NCBI GenBank assembly: GCA_034409055.1
Contig: DAOUMU010000470.1
Coordinates: 1-16,055 of the forward strand
Reading direction: 5' to 3'
DNA from: DAOUMU01 sp034409055
GTDB taxonomy: Bacteria > Chloroflexota > Anaerolineae > 4572-78 > J111
Length of the DNA: 16,055 bases
The first letter of the stretch is position 1, and every line of letters starts with the position of its first letter. A program made the translations under genes and the position numbers. The notes under the pieces were generated by a model that searched no databases, was not told the DNA's origin, and worked only from the letters and a program-made list of their open reading frames with translations. This document shows, in pieces, positions 1 through 6,901 of the stretch.

Positions 1-144
1 AGAAAAAGTAGCCCTTTCTCCCCCCATCCCCTCCCCTTTTCTGGCACAGACAGCATTACTCAGAATCCCATTTTGCCTTTCTTTGCAATTGTTAAGGTAC
101 TTAACGTTATGTTATGCTGGAAATGAAGCTATGAAGGCTGGTTT
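1..144. other. Left-edge region without a recognised gene
   Basis: This stretch lies downstream of the LivM-type permease. It holds a short inverted repeat (GTTAAG/CTTAAC, 91-105) and a pyrimidine-rich stretch near 15-40. On the minus strand the latter reads as a purine-rich run followed by ATG at 27, but the spacing is too tight for a convincing Shine-Dalgarno site and only nine codons remain. The livG/livF-type ATPases expected for this transporter may begin just past the left edge. I see no gene I can support here. Confidence 0.5.
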
Positions 145-1149
145 TTAGCCCGAAGAGCTTGATTCTTGCGTAACGGTTTCAGCCTCACCCTCAAGGGGGC
201 TGAAATCAGTCTCTTTCTTAACTGATAGACACGCCCGCCCCTTTTGGATCAATCCCACCAGTCCACCGGGCAGGTATAAGATGGCCACTACTAATATAAT
301 GCCGATAAGGAGCATGTAGTGGTAGGGAAACCTAGTGATCAAGACTTCTCTTAAGTAGGAAAAAACGGTGGCGCCCAGGATCGGACCATAGAGTTGTCCC
401 ATACCCCCAAAGATGGCCATTAACACCGGCATAAAGGAATTGAGCGGATCAAAAGCGATGTATGGATCTATATATGTCAATCGTATGGCCCAGATTGAGC
501 CAGCGGCTCCCATAAAAACCGCGCTGATAGCAAAGATGATAACCTTCAACAGGGTCACATTTATGCCGATGTGGGCTGCGGCCACCTCGTCTTGACCGAT
601 ACTTTGCAGGGCCAGGCCATATTTGGAGCGCCTGATGAAGTAGGTGGTAAGCAGCAAGACCACAAGAATAGCGAGCATAACGTAGTAAATGGTGTTGTTA
701 TCTACGGGGAGAAGGAATCGACCGCGCGTGCCCGTGAATTTAAGCTCATACCACAGAACAAACTGTTTCATAAGCTCAACGAGTCCTAAGGTGAAGATGG
801 TAAAATAGATACCTCTCAGCCTCAGAGTCAAAGCACCGACGAAAAGGGCCAGACAAAAACTTGCCAGACCACCGATACAGATAACGACCAACAAGGGTAA
901 TGCCATGCCCAGTATAGCTGAAGTGTATATACCGATCCCGAAGAATGCCGCCGGGGCCAGTGAGATGTAACCGGTAGGAGCGGAAAAGATGACCCAGCTC
1001 ACGGTCAGGATGATGTACATAAAGATGGTATATACCAGTACGACTGTATAGCCTGGGCGACCGTAGGGTAAAGCAACCAGCAGAAGGAAGATTATGAGAA
1101 GCAGCGCCGGTACCCACACCTTTCCTAGATCAACTCTCGCAGTATTCAT
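145..1149 (-). CDS. livM: ABC transporter permease, LivM family
   Basis: This is an inner-membrane permease of the branched-chain amino acid/amide (HAAT) ABC family, 334 residues, which is normal for LivM. The sequence is dominated by hydrophobic segments. It carries the family's cytoplasmic loop for the ATPase near residues 245-262 (FGGMGQLYGPILGA). The N-terminus up to about residue 60 is two membrane segments, and the last ~25 residues are a charged tail. Its start lies 4 nt after the stop of the LivH-type gene, so the two are co-translated. It should pair with the LivH-type permease, the lipoprotein binding protein at 2191-3534 and unseen ATPases. Family members import amino acids, urea, amides and also aromatic acids, so the substrate cannot be read from the sequence. 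Its place beside methyl-transfer and aryl-alcohol oxidation genes suggests uptake of that pathway's substrate (inference). Confidence 0.93.
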   Translation of the reverse strand: MNTARVDLGKVWVPALLLIIFLLLVALPYGRPGYTVVLVYTIFMYIILTVSWVIFSAPTGYISLAPAAFFGIGIYTSAILGMALPLLVVICIGGLASFCLALFVGALTLRLRGIYFTIFTLGLVELMKQFVLWYELKFTGTRGRFLLPVDNNTIYYVMLAILVVLLLTTYFIRRSKYGLALQSIGQDEVAAAHIGINVTLLKVIIFAISAVFMGAAGSIWAIRLTYIDPYIAFDPLNSFMPVLMAIFGGMGQLYGPILGATVFSYLREVLITRFPYHYMLLIGIILVVAILYLPGGLVGLIQKGRACLSVKKETDFSPLEGEAETVTQESSSSG

Positions 1150-1153
1150 TTCT

Positions 1154-2020
1154 CTACCTGCCCATAATACCTGTCGGCCTCACCAGCAACAGGAGGATGA
1201 AGATGAGATAGTAGGCAACCAATGACAAGCCCGGGTCTATATAGGTCACCACGCTGCCAATAATACCCAGTACAAAACCCCCGACGAAACTGCCAGGGAT
1301 GCTGCCCAAACCACCCAGGGCAACCACGATAATGGCGATGATGGTATACTCGAGACCCATGACTACATGAACAGGGTAACACATGCTGATCAGCATGCCG
1401 GCGATACCGGCCAGAGCCGCGCCAAGACCGAAGCATAAAGCCAGCACATTGTTGATGTTCACCCCCATAAGTCCCGCGGTGGTCGGGTCCTGTGCTGCCG
1501 CCCTGATGGCCTTGCCCATACGTGTGTGGCCTACAAATAGGTAGAAAGCCAGCCCTATGACGATAGCGAACCCGAGGGTCACCAAGCGGTTGGCCCCAAA
1601 TACCGCTCCCGCCAAATTGACCGGAACACGTAAATGGGAGTACCCCCTTATTTCGGGTCCCCAGATTATTGAAGCTATGTTTTGAATGATGAACAGGAGA
1701 CCGAAAGAAGCGAGCATAGAATTACTCTCAAAAATACTCGGTGATGCTGACGAGGCTAAGAGGCGTTTGAACAAAACTCTGTGGATGATGAAACCTAAGA
1801 TGAAGGTAAGAGGACCGCAAACAGCCAGGCACAGCAGCGGATTAAGGCCAAACGCTGTGTATAATGTCCAGGTGGTTAAAGCCCCGATCATAATAAACTC
1901 GCCATGAGAGACGTTCAGCACCCGGGCGACGCCGTACTGCAGGCTAAGCCCCATAGCAATCAGGGCATAGAGGCCGCCCAGCAATAGACCGGCAATTACT
2001 ATGTTCAAGAATGTAGCCAT
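1154..2020 (-). CDS. livH: ABC transporter permease, LivH family
   Basis: This is the second inner-membrane permease of the Liv/HAAT transporter, 288 residues from the chosen start. The N-terminus (MATFLNIVIAGLLLGGLYAL) is the standard LivH opening. The ATPase-contact loop is VALGGLGSIPGSFVGG near residues 235-250. I chose the ATG at 2020 because a strong AAGGGAGGT site lies about 10 nt upstream. A longer frame to 2080 would add 20 Cys-rich residues not expected for a LivH. It forms a heterodimeric channel with the LivM-type protein whose gene follows 4 nt later. It is separated from the upstream binding-protein gene by about 170 nt holding a perfect hairpin, a layout often seen where the binding protein is made in excess over the permeases. 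Confidence 0.93.
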   Translation of the reverse strand: MATFLNIVIAGLLLGGLYALIAMGLSLQYGVARVLNVSHGEFIMIGALTTWTLYTAFGLNPLLCLAVCGPLTFILGFIIHRVLFKRLLASSASPSIFESNSMLASFGLLFIIQNIASIIWGPEIRGYSHLRVPVNLAGAVFGANRLVTLGFAIVIGLAFYLFVGHTRMGKAIRAAAQDPTTAGLMGVNINNVLALCFGLGAALAGIAGMLISMCYPVHVVMGLEYTIIAIIVVALGGLGSIPGSFVGGFVLGIIGSVVTYIDPGLSLVAYYLIFILLLLVRPTGIMGR

Positions 2021-2092
2021 CGTACTGATACCTCCCTTACTTTGGCAGCAAGAGCAGCGCAGGCTGCCCCAAAGGCACAACCAGATTCCTCT

Positions 2093-2130
2093 GGGGAGAA
2101 CAGCAACTCTTAAGAATTGCTGTTCTCCCC
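2093..2130 (-). terminator. Perfect 14-bp hairpin between livK and livH
   Basis: GGGGAGAACAGCAA (2093-2106) and its exact reverse complement (2117-2130) flank a 10-nt loop. In the minus-strand transcript the hairpin falls about 60 nt after the binding-protein stop and is not followed by a U-run. It is more likely an mRNA-stabilising or partial-termination element separating highly expressed binding protein from permeases than a full terminator. The structure is seen in the sequence. Its role is inferred. Confidence 0.6.
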
Positions 2131-2190
2131 CCTATAGACAGCCTGCTCACTACTTACCGTCGTTGCTGGACTCAATGCCTGCTCTGACCA

Positions 2191-3534
2191 TTAGCCTGTT
2201 GGCCACGGCGGCTTGGGGTATACCATCTCTGCGGTGGCCTTGTCTGTAGGTCCAACGACTTCAAATACCCCGTTTATCCACTGACCAATCTCTCCCACAT
2301 GAGCATCCTTTGCCAAGAGCCCGTTCTCGAACCAGGTCGGCCCCAAAACCGTATCGAACGTCTCTGTAGCAATGACGTCTCTGATCTTCTCCTGGTCAAG
2401 GGTTCCAGCCTTCTCAATAGCCTGCTTCCAAACCTCCAGGCCAGCCCAGTAGAATGGATGTCCCCACCAATCTTGGACTTCTTCGGGCTTACCCTCGTAG
2501 AGGATGTCGGCTAATTCGTTGAGTGCGGGAGAAGATTTGCGGGCAAAGCAGGTAAAGCCCATTACTCCCTCTGCCGCCGGACCAAACGCTGTGTGGTAGA
2601 ACCCAAAATTCACCCCGGGGCCGCCTACCCAGGCCTTGGGGTTATAGCCAAGCTCTATTGACGTCCCGGTTGCGGGCATGATCTGGTCGGGATAGGCAAA
2701 GCAGCAAAAGACATCGGCCCCCGACGCGTCAGCGTCCTTGATTACGGGCGATAGGTCCTTGATGTCAGGCGGGAGGCTCTTAGCACCGACGATCTCAATC
2801 CCCTTCTTGGGGAATTCAATACCGGCCACACCGGAATACTCGATGCCGTGGAGGTCAGCGATGTAGGTTATGTAGGCCGTGGTCGCGCCCTTGGCGGCAA
2901 GAATGTCGGCCAGAACGGGCAGTTGGTACCAGTCAGAGAAACTCAGGGCGACGAACACGTAGGGTAGACTGGGTAGCATCTCCTTGATTTGTGTGGCGCC
3001 GCCCTCGGCCGTTATCAGCACATAGCCATATTTATTGGCTATCGGGGCCTGGGCAAAAATAAACGCGGTGCCACTGGCGGGCCATAGAAAGTCAACCTTG
3101 TCCTCCAGAATCAGTTTTTCCGTGAGCCTCGCCATCGTGCCTGGGTCGCTCGTATCATCGTACACAATCAACTCTATCGGCAGTTTCTTGCCGTATTCCT
3201 CCACATATACCCCCCCCTCGTCATTGACCATCGGAACCCATGTCTCATAGATCGGCCTGAATGCCGAGTCTCCAATGATAGCCAGTGGACCTGAGAGAGG
3301 TCTAGACATCCCCACCACAATTTTGTCTTTGGCCGTTGGGGCCTCAGTGGGCGCTGGCGTGGCGGTGACCACCTTTTCGATAACCTCCGGTGTACCGGCG
3401 ACCACCACTGTCTCCTTTACAATTTGGGGTGCGGGTGTGGTCGCTGGGGCGCATGCCACTGCAAGCAGTCCGACGCCGGTTAATGCTGCGCCGCGAAGGA
3501 ATTCGCGACGGCTCAGACTTTTTTTGGTATCCAT
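2191..3534 (-). CDS. Solute-binding lipoprotein of Liv-type ABC transporter
   Basis: This is an extracytoplasmic type-I periplasmic binding protein (Peripla_BP_6/LivK-like), 447 residues. Residues 8-13 (SRREFL) form a twin-arginine motif, followed by a hydrophobic stretch and Cys28 as the likely lipidated residue. So it is probably exported folded by Tat and anchored by lipid. Residues 29-67 are a Thr/Pro/Val-rich linker of the style seen in Chloroflexota lipoproteins. The binding domain starts near residue 70 (DKIVVGMSRPLSGPLAIIG). The strong AAGGAGGG site just upstream supports the ATG at 3534. It is the first gene of the transporter group and lies 159 nt after the MoaD-like gene. Ligand unknown: homologues bind branched-chain amino acids, amides, urea or aromatic acids. 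Placement suggests the substrate of the neighbouring oxidation/demethylation genes (inference). Confidence 0.92.
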   Translation of the reverse strand: MDTKKSLSRREFLRGAALTGVGLLAVACAPATTPAPQIVKETVVVAGTPEVIEKVVTATPAPTEAPTAKDKIVVGMSRPLSGPLAIIGDSAFRPIYETWVPMVNDEGGVYVEEYGKKLPIELIVYDDTSDPGTMARLTEKLILEDKVDFLWPASGTAFIFAQAPIANKYGYVLITAEGGATQIKEMLPSLPYVFVALSFSDWYQLPVLADILAAKGATTAYITYIADLHGIEYSGVAGIEFPKKGIEIVGAKSLPPDIKDLSPVIKDADASGADVFCCFAYPDQIMPATGTSIELGYNPKAWVGGPGVNFGFYHTAFGPAAEGVMGFTCFARKSSPALNELADILYEGKPEEVQDWWGHPFYWAGLEVWKQAIEKAGTLDQEKIRDVIATETFDTVLGPTWFENGLLAKDAHVGEIGQWINGVFEVVGPTDKATAEMVYPKPPWPTG

Positions 3535-3693
3535 ATTCTTCCCTCCTTATTTGGAAACCATAAATATGATACTATATTCTGATTGAACTGCTCCTGACTT
3601 TTCACCTGACTACGAGAAAGCAACTATCTTTACATAATTTTCCCCCCTCCTCTCTTATCTTCACAGCATGTTTTTAGATAAGGCCCAGAGGCA
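3535..3693 (-). other. Gap between moaD-like and livK-like genes
   Basis: This is a 159-nt AT-richer stretch. It contains a 7-bp inverted repeat CTTATCT (3654-3660)/AGATAAG (3676-3682) just downstream of the MoaD-like stop, and the purine-rich livK ribosome binding site at its other end. A transporter promoter could lie here (a TATAGT-like box is visible), but I found no matching -35 box. Whether livKHM is a separate transcript cannot be decided from sequence. Confidence 0.4.
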
Positions 3694-3933
3694 TCACCCT
3701 CCATAAATAGTCTGCAAAACATTTACAGGGCTTCCGCCCGGTATTTTGTCATCTGCTTTGAGTACCCGACCTTCCATAATAACCACTGCCCCCTGCGATT
3801 CTGAGATTCCCAAAAGGGCTAGCAGCTCTTTGGCTGTCGCCTCCTCTGGAATCTCAACTTCAAGGCCTTCTGAATGCCGGTATTCGGGGAACCGTTGGCT
3901 CAACGTGCCGTATAGTTTAACCTTCACCCTCAT
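3694..3933 (-). CDS. MoaD/ThiS-family sulfur carrier protein
   Basis: This is a 79-residue beta-grasp protein ending in Gly-Gly (TIYGG), the C-terminus that is adenylated and thiocarboxylated by MoeB/ThiF-type enzymes. The pattern KVKLYGTLSQRF at the N-terminus and PGGSPVNVLQTIYGG at the end match MoaD/ThiS proteins of normal length. It starts 12 nt after the AOR stop, so it is almost certainly co-expressed with it. MoaD proteins supply the dithiolene sulfurs of molybdopterin. The pairing with an AOR gene is common and suggests a carrier that helps make the tungsto-/molybdo-pterin cofactor of that enzyme (inference). Thiamine or other sulfur transfer is a less likely alternative. Confidence 0.88.
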   Translation of the reverse strand: MRVKVKLYGTLSQRFPEYRHSEGLEVEIPEEATAKELLALLGISESQGAVVIMEGRVLKADDKIPGGSPVNVLQTIYGG

Positions 3934-3945
3934 GCTCGCTGCCCG

Positions 3946-5667
3946 TTAGAAATCAAAGGTGCTGTCAAGCGCCTCGTCACTAATGGCAAAAACGGTATTA
4001 TGGGGCGGCAGCGGTTCTTCGTAGAAGAACTTGGGCAAGCGATCATCTTGCCTGGTGAAGCCGGCCTTTTTATTGAATTCCCGCTCTGCCTGCAAGATGC
4101 GGACACCCATAGCGCCGGGGAAATCATCCGGCCCAAGTTGTGTGCCTGATTTGGCCTCTATCACCTTCCGAAACGCCGCAAAACCTTCGGGACTCAACAT
4201 GGCCACGCTGGCCATAAAGCACTGTCCCATGCAGTCAAAAGCGGCCATAGCAATTTGCAGGAATCTGGAGGTGTCAACCTGACCTTCCACTTTTAATGGG
4301 TCGAGCATTTGGGTCAAATATGCTCCAACCACGTTGCCCGCAGTGTGATCGGCCCCCATGGGTGAGGTAGCATAAGTAACGCCATGGCCCAGCATGGCCC
4401 TGGGATCGTAAGCGGCAATGCTCTGACCCTTGACCGCGGGAACCCGATCGTGGTTGAAGTGTTTGCCGACAGCGACCGGGCCGCTGCCAAGAATCCTGCC
4501 GAATTCTGTGCCCTGGCCAATCTCCTCTATCATCTGTATGGCTGCCCCGGCAGCCCCAAACGGTTTGTAGCCGGCATCCATGGCCACGGCAACAGCCACG
4601 CCTGTGCTCATCGTGTCGACTCCAATGTCATCGCAAAGATGATCCAGGCGGGCAATCGTATCCAGATCAGCAATGCCGGTCATCCCGCCCGTGGCCCAGA
4701 TGGTTTCATATTCCAAAGAGCTGGTAACAAACTTCCCATCTTTGTCCACAAACTCATTGGAGCAATGGATCATACACTGGTCGCAGCCCCGATGGGTTGT
4801 CTGTCCACCCCGTTCCTTAATGAGCTCAGCCATAGCCTCGCCGCCGATCTTCTCCCAGCCGTCCAGGGTGCCCCTGGTAGCATTGTAACTGGGAAAGGCG
4901 CCCATCGCATTGACCGGGGCCACGAGGGCAGCAGTGCCGAGTTTGGGCATCACTTCAGCGCTCATGTGATCGGCTTGTACGGCCTCGACAACGGCCCTGG
5001 TCGCCTCTTTGAAGGCTTTCGGATCGGCAATGGCGTCGGCGCTCTTGCCGCGCTGATCGACGATAATGGCCTTAAGTCCCTTAGACCCCATCACCGCCCC
5101 CATGCCGCCGCGCCCGGCGGCGCGGCAGGGACGGCCATCAACGTCGGAAGACTGGATGGAAGCGACGTTCAGTCCGTACTCGCCGGCCGGTCCAATGCAG
5201 AGCACCGAGTTTTTCTCCCCGTAGGTTTCAAGAATCTTTTCCACCAGTGGGTAAGTGCGCATCCCTTTGTACGCCTGGGCCGGGATAAGGCTGGCGTTTC
5301 CCTGCTGATCAATCCGCAGGAAACTGAGGTCTCCTTCCGACGCCTGTCCTTCAACAATTATGGCCGTGATGCCCAAATGGCCTAAGGCCGTCCCAACAGT
5401 GCCCCCCACATTGCTTTCTTTGATTCCCCCGGTCAGCGGGCTTTTCGCCCCGACGGACAAACGGCTGGTATTCACCAGCGGAGTCCCCGTTAAAAATCCT
5501 GGGGCAAAAATAAGTTTATTTTCCGGTCCCCGGGGATCGCACGTTGGCGGCACTTCGGCGTTGATCATGATCGAGGTCAGCCCCCTGCCACCAAGCCCGA
5601 GGTAATCCTGGGGCACATCTTCAATATTGATGGTTTTTTCAGTCATGTTTACCCGGATGAATTTCAT
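3946..5667 (-). CDS. Aldehyde:ferredoxin oxidoreductase family protein
   Basis: This is a cytoplasmic tungsten- (or molybdenum-) pterin enzyme that oxidises aldehydes to carboxylic acids with ferredoxin as acceptor, or runs in reverse. It has 573 residues from the chosen start, within the family range. Seen: the N-terminal pterin-binding region (GLGGRGLTSIMI, residues 24-35), a second pterin segment GRGGMGAVMGSKGLKAI (185-201), the [4Fe-4S] ligands CDQCMIHC (C295, C298, C302) with the distal Cys in DCMGQC (C483), the LEYET motif (319-323), and GADHTAGN near 438-445. I chose the ATG at 5667 because AAGGAGGT lies 4 nt upstream. An in-frame TTG at 5688 would place that site inside the coding region. 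It lies between an alcohol dehydrogenase and the MoaD-like carrier, which suggests consecutive alcohol to aldehyde to acid oxidation. The actual aldehyde is unknown. An aromatic one is plausible from the neighbour. Confidence 0.93.
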   Translation of the reverse strand: MKFIRVNMTEKTINIEDVPQDYLGLGGRGLTSIMINAEVPPTCDPRGPENKLIFAPGFLTGTPLVNTSRLSVGAKSPLTGGIKESNVGGTVGTALGHLGITAIIVEGQASEGDLSFLRIDQQGNASLIPAQAYKGMRTYPLVEKILETYGEKNSVLCIGPAGEYGLNVASIQSSDVDGRPCRAAGRGGMGAVMGSKGLKAIIVDQRGKSADAIADPKAFKEATRAVVEAVQADHMSAEVMPKLGTAALVAPVNAMGAFPSYNATRGTLDGWEKIGGEAMAELIKERGGQTTHRGCDQCMIHCSNEFVDKDGKFVTSSLEYETIWATGGMTGIADLDTIARLDHLCDDIGVDTMSTGVAVAVAMDAGYKPFGAAGAAIQMIEEIGQGTEFGRILGSGPVAVGKHFNHDRVPAVKGQSIAAYDPRAMLGHGVTYATSPMGADHTAGNVVGAYLTQMLDPLKVEGQVDTSRFLQIAMAAFDCMGQCFMASVAMLSPEGFAAFRKVIEAKSGTQLGPDDFPGAMGVRILQAEREFNKKAGFTRQDDRLPKFFYEEPLPPHNTVFAISDEALDSTFDF

Positions 5668-5703
5668 GCTTACCTCCTTGATCAACAACTAATTTGCCAG
5701 GGG

Positions 5704-6801
5704 CTACGGCCGCAAAACCGGTTTGATCACGCGCCCCTGTTCCATATCGGCCACCGCCTGGTTGATGTCGTCGAAGGGATAGAATTTGATCAAGCGGTCA
5801 AAGGGGAACCGCCCCTGGCGATACAGGTCAATCAGTTTGGGGATGAACAGGTCTGGAATGGCATCGCCTTCGATGATGCCCTTAACCGTCCGGCCGTTCA
5901 TGATCAGGTCCATATCCAGACCGACCTCCGTACCCGGCGGCACCACCCCCAGCAGGCCGCACACCCCCAGGCGGGGCAGAACATCCACGGCCTGCCGGAG
6001 CACCTTGGGATTACCCACACACTCCAGGCTGAATTCTGCACCGCCGCCGGTCATGTCCCGGATTGCCTCAACCGGGTCCACTTCGCTGGCGTTAACGGTG
6101 TGGGTGGCCCCCAATTCCCTGGCCATTTCCAGCCGATCCGCTTTGATATCCACCGCGATGATGGTGGTGCAGCCGCACACCACCGCCCCCAGTACCGCGC
6201 TCATCCCGACCGGGCCGACACCGAAGACCGCAATGGAAGCTCCGGGCCTGGGCTGAAGCGAATTCATTACCGCGCCAGCGCCGGTCATCACGCCACACCC
6301 CATGGGGGCCAGAGTCTCGAGGGGCACGTCATCCCGCACCTTGACCACGTTCCGTTCGTTGGCCAGGGCAAAATCGGCAAAAGACGACTGGCTGAAAAAA
6401 GAGCCATGGATAACTTGATCGCCCCGGCGTAGGGTCGTGGTCCCATCCGGGCGGGCGCCGTGAAAATTGTACAGGAAGAAATTCAGGCAATAGGAGTCTT
6501 TGCCGGCCTTGCACGACGAGCATGTTCCGCAGGAGTTCCAGGCCAGGACCACGTGATCGCCCGGTTTTACTTTGGTTACCCGCGCGCCCACCTTTTCCAC
6601 AATACCGGCTCCTTCGTGCCCAAAAACACTCGGCGGGGGGGGAATGGGTAAATGTCCATCGCGGGCACCCAAATCGGTGTGGCAGATGCCGGCGCCAACA
6701 ATCCGAACCACTACCTCATCATCGTTTGGGTCGCTGAGTTCCAGTTGTTCAAGGCTGAAATCGCCTGATGTCTCAAAAACAACTGCTGCTCTGATTTCCA
6801 T
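5704..6801 (-). CDS. Zinc-dependent (aryl-)alcohol dehydrogenase
   Basis: This is a medium-chain dehydrogenase/reductase, 365 residues, likely NAD-dependent. Catalytic zinc ligands are visible as C40, H62-E63 and C169. The structural zinc loop is CGTCSSC plus a later Cys (C91, C94, C97, C105). The Rossmann glycine motif is GVGPVG (194-199), followed by an acidic end of strand 2 (VDIKAD) that favours NAD over NADP. The stretch SFFSQSSFADFALA (134-147) and overall pattern recall aryl-alcohol dehydrogenases of the XylB/benzyl alcohol class and class III-like enzymes. Assignment to aryl alcohols is therefore likely but not certain. A CAGGAGGG site sets the start. The AOR gene follows 36 nt later, so the aldehyde made here is probably its substrate. 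A double hairpin sits just upstream of the ribosome binding site. Confidence 0.92.
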   Translation of the reverse strand: MEIRAAVVFETSGDFSLEQLELSDPNDDEVVVRIVGAGICHTDLGARDGHLPIPPPPSVFGHEGAGIVEKVGARVTKVKPGDHVVLAWNSCGTCSSCKAGKDSYCLNFFLYNFHGARPDGTTTLRRGDQVIHGSFFSQSSFADFALANERNVVKVRDDVPLETLAPMGCGVMTGAGAVMNSLQPRPGASIAVFGVGPVGMSAVLGAVVCGCTTIIAVDIKADRLEMARELGATHTVNASEVDPVEAIRDMTGGGAEFSLECVGNPKVLRQAVDVLPRLGVCGLLGVVPPGTEVGLDMDLIMNGRTVKGIIEGDAIPDLFIPKLIDLYRQGRFPFDRLIKFYPFDDINQAVADMEQGRVIKPVLRP

Positions 6802-6820
6802 ATTTCTCCCTCCTGAGCTT

Positions 6821-6896
6821 TAACGGTTAGCCAATTTTATAGGATGCAGATTCAGGCGACCGCGTGAATCTGCATCCCGTTTCTAACCATGCGTTA
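6821..6896 (-). terminator. Nested inverted repeat between the UroD-type and dehydrogenase genes
   Basis: The inner stem is 13 perfect bp (6842-6854 with 6865-6877) around a 10-nt loop. An outer, imperfect stem pairs TAACGGTTAG (6821-6830) with CTAACC (6883-6888) and GTTA (6893-6896). In the minus-strand transcript it begins just after the methyltransferase stop and ends just before the dehydrogenase ribosome binding site. There is no U-run after it, so attenuation, RNA processing or mRNA stabilisation is as likely as termination. Confidence 0.55.
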
Positions 6897-6901
6897 GGCA
6901 T

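Noticed and set aside
3600..3660. Purine-rich site followed by ATG TAA on the minus strand upstream of livK (start-stop mini-ORF)
   Set aside because: This is a single short coincidence in a purine-rich stretch with no sign of conservation or coupling. It is too weak to call a regulatory uORF.
4384..5385. Long plus-strand open frame opposite the AOR gene
   Set aside because: It is the antisense shadow of a GC-rich, well-conserved AOR coding sequence. It has no recognisable domain or ribosome binding site.
6821..6900. Possible integron attC site (GTTAGGC and its partner around a long stem)
   Set aside because: GTTAGGC/GCCTAAC fits one core site, but the partner at the other end (GTTAAAG) does not fit the consensus. 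The flanking genes are in a coupled operon rather than a cassette array, and no integrase is seen.
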